NCBI GenBank assembly: GCA_021811865.1
Contig: JAKAQB010000134.1
Location: forward strand, 1-6,272
DNA length: 6,272 nucleotides
Reading direction: 5' to 3'
Source: Actinomycetes bacterium
GTDB lineage: Bacteria > Actinomycetota > Acidimicrobiia > Acidimicrobiales > Palsa-688
Shown here: piece by piece, positions 5,439 through 6,272 of the stretch
How the letters are laid out: every line of letters starts with the position of its first letter
Position numbering within the stretch: position 1 is the first letter of the stretch
The notes under the pieces: generated by a model
What the model saw: only the letters and a program-made list of their open reading frames with translations
The model's database searches: none
Told to the model about the DNA's origin: nothing
Position numbers and translations under genes: made by a program

Positions 5439-5704
5439 GAGACCATCGCCAGCGGGCAGCTCGCGGCCGGGCTGGTGCACCCTGCCCCTGGCACCACCAC
5501 GAGAGTCGACCTACGTCGCCGCCGGGCAACCCCTCCTCGAAGTGGTCCCGATGGTGCCGAGACGGTCTCGGCAGGGGCCGGCGACCTCGTCCACGTCCTC
5601 CCCTGGGGGTGACCCACCGGGAGACCAGCGGCGGCGACGAGGAGAGCCGTCTCGTGGTCGTCCGCCCCGGCTCGGAACCGACCGCCGCGAACCTCGACGG
5701 CTGA
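5439..5704 (+). pseudogene. Cupin-domain gene broken by several frameshifts
   Basis: A recognisable cupin can be followed only by switching frame. ETIASGQLAAGLVHPAPG is in one frame (from 5439). The metal-binding WHHHES follows in a second (about 5489-5506), YVAAGQPLLEVVP in a third (from 5512), and DGAETVSAGAGDLVHVLPW back in the first (5550-5606). VTHRETSGGDEESRLVVVRP and the final NLDG with its stop (5702-5704) are in the second. The order and content match a small single-domain cupin: the first histidine-rich motif (HHH...E), the GD turn, and the second motif with its PxxxxH-type histidine. At least four frame changes fall within about 270 bp, so no cupin can be made. The sugar, oxygenase or regulatory role of the parent gene cannot be told. 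Multiple sequencing indels are an alternative, but neighbouring genes are clean. Confidence 0.7.
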
Positions 5705-5771
5705 ACCCGAGACCCTCCTTGGTACCGAGACCCGGCGCGGCCGTGCGCCCGACCCACCCGGAGAAGGAGCC

Positions 5772-5936
5772 TTGCCCGACATCACCGATCTCGTGCTCGA
5801 CGAGCACGAGACCTTCCCCCGCCGTGTGCCGACCTCGCCAGGCGACCGCCGCATCCCCGTGGCAGGCTCGCCTCAAGGCGGGCTGAGGCGCGGCGGGGGG
5901 CGGCGTGCCCACCGCAGGAACGACCGGGGTGGGTGA
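5772..5936 (+). pseudogene. Hemerythrin-like (HHE) gene, only the N-terminal codons recognisable
   Basis: TTG 5772 follows the purine-rich tract GGAGAAGGAG (5760-5769) and opens a frame reading LPDITDLVLDEHETF. This is the usual start of HHE-domain (hemerythrin-like) proteins, in which the DEHETF histidine is an iron ligand. After ETF the sequence turns to PRRVPTSPGDRRIP and other low-complexity codons and stops at 5934-5936, giving only 54 residues where the family normally has 150 or more. The remaining ligand histidines are not found in other frames nearby; the frame ending at 5886 (SPWQARLKAG) is a faint possible continuation. It lies 67 bp after the broken cupin on the same strand, so the two may once have been co-transcribed. 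Confidence 0.55.
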
Positions 5937-5958
5937 TCCACAGCGGGCAGCGCCGGGA

Positions 5959-6272
5959 TCAGCGGGCGGGAGCCGGCTCGGACGGCGGCCGCCACTCCCG
6001 CCTGATCAGCCCGTAGACGAACGAGTCGGAGACCTCGCCGTTCACGACGCAGTCCTCTCGCAGCCTCCCTTCACGGAGGAATCCGAGCTTCTCCAGCACG
6101 CGGGCTGACGCAACGTTGCGCGTATCGGTCTCAGCCTGAACCCGATTCAGCTCCAGCCTGTCGAATGCCCACCCCAGCAGGGCGGCCGCCGCCTCCGTGG
6201 CGTAGCCGTGACCCCAGACGTCATCGTCGTAGCAGTAGCCGAGCGAGACTCTGCGGTGGTCAGGATTCCACC
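5959..6272 (-). CDS. GNAT family N-acetyltransferase (RimJ/RimL-like), 5' end outside the window
   Basis: The minus strand from the window edge to the TGA at 5961-5959 encodes 103 residues, the C-terminal half to two thirds of an acetyltransferase. The acetyl-CoA pyrophosphate-binding segment is GYCYDDDVWGHGYATEAAAA (residues 11-30 of the visible part), where WGxGYATEA is the RimJ/RimL-type form of motif A. LNRVQAETDTRNVASARVLE (41-60) and KLGFLREGRLRED complete the fold with the conserved NxxSxxVLEKLGF helix, and FVYGLIRREW is the last strand. RimJ/RimL relatives acetylate N-termini of ribosomal proteins, other proteins or small molecules; the substrate cannot be predicted. The frame is clean. 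No start is visible because the gene continues past 6272. It converges on the hemerythrin remnant, with about 22 bp between the stops. Confidence 0.9.
   Translation of the reverse strand, partial: WNPDHRRVSLGYCYDDDVWGHGYATEAAAALLGWAFDRLELNRVQAETDTRNVASARVLEKLGFLREGRLREDCVVNGEVSDSFVYGLIRREWRPPSEPAPAR

Noticed and set aside
5439..5704. Programmed frameshifting in the cupin
   Set aside because: It would need four or more shifts in 270 bp with no slippery sequences; decay or sequencing error is far simpler.
4417..5757. Open frame of 446 codons on the minus strand
   Set aside because: It mirrors the epimerase, and its His-, Gly- and Asp-rich translation has no recognisable domain.

Overview
The window is GC-rich by eye, with strong G/C preference at third codon positions. 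At least one gene appears to lack a leader (-10-like hexamer 8 nt from the ATG and no Shine-Dalgarno). Together with the protein families present, this suggests a high-GC actinobacterium, possibly of the Acidimicrobiia type. That placement is inference from composition and gene style, not a marker gene.

Only five genes look intact or simply cut by the window edge. They are an Xre-like HTH antitoxin-type protein (187-630, -), an AbiEi-family antitoxin (1544-2140, -), a SIMPL/DUF541 protein (2412-3041, +), a UDP-glucuronate 4-epimerase-like SDR (4306-5319, +) and the C-terminal part of a RimJ/RimL-type GNAT acetyltransferase (5959 to beyond 6272, -). A short DUF2293 reading frame (648-911, +) may be a complete small gene or a truncated one.

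Most of the rest is decaying coding sequence. Left to right it holds a frame-broken gene behind the Xre-like protein (16-190, -) and an AbiEii nucleotidyltransferase toxin stopped by an in-frame TAG straight after its RDIDL motif (1122-1547, -). Next come a serine recombinase lacking its catalytic N-terminus and its C-terminal DNA-binding part (3197-3829, -), a cupin whose conserved segments lie in changing frames (5439-5704, +), and the first ~15 codons of a hemerythrin-like gene (5772-5936, +). Short coding-like scraps also lie at 3869-3952 and 4101-4299.

The best-structured part is 1122-2186, an AbiE-type (type IV) toxin-antitoxin operon. The antitoxin and its large operator-like inverted repeat (2144-2186) are preserved, while the toxin is broken. 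The Xre-like gene has the same layout, an intact regulator overlapping a wrecked partner by 4 nt. I read the window as an old accessory island: former toxin-antitoxin modules kept only as their DNA-binding halves, a dead recombinase, and intact housekeeping-type genes between. I found no tRNA, rRNA or CRISPR array.
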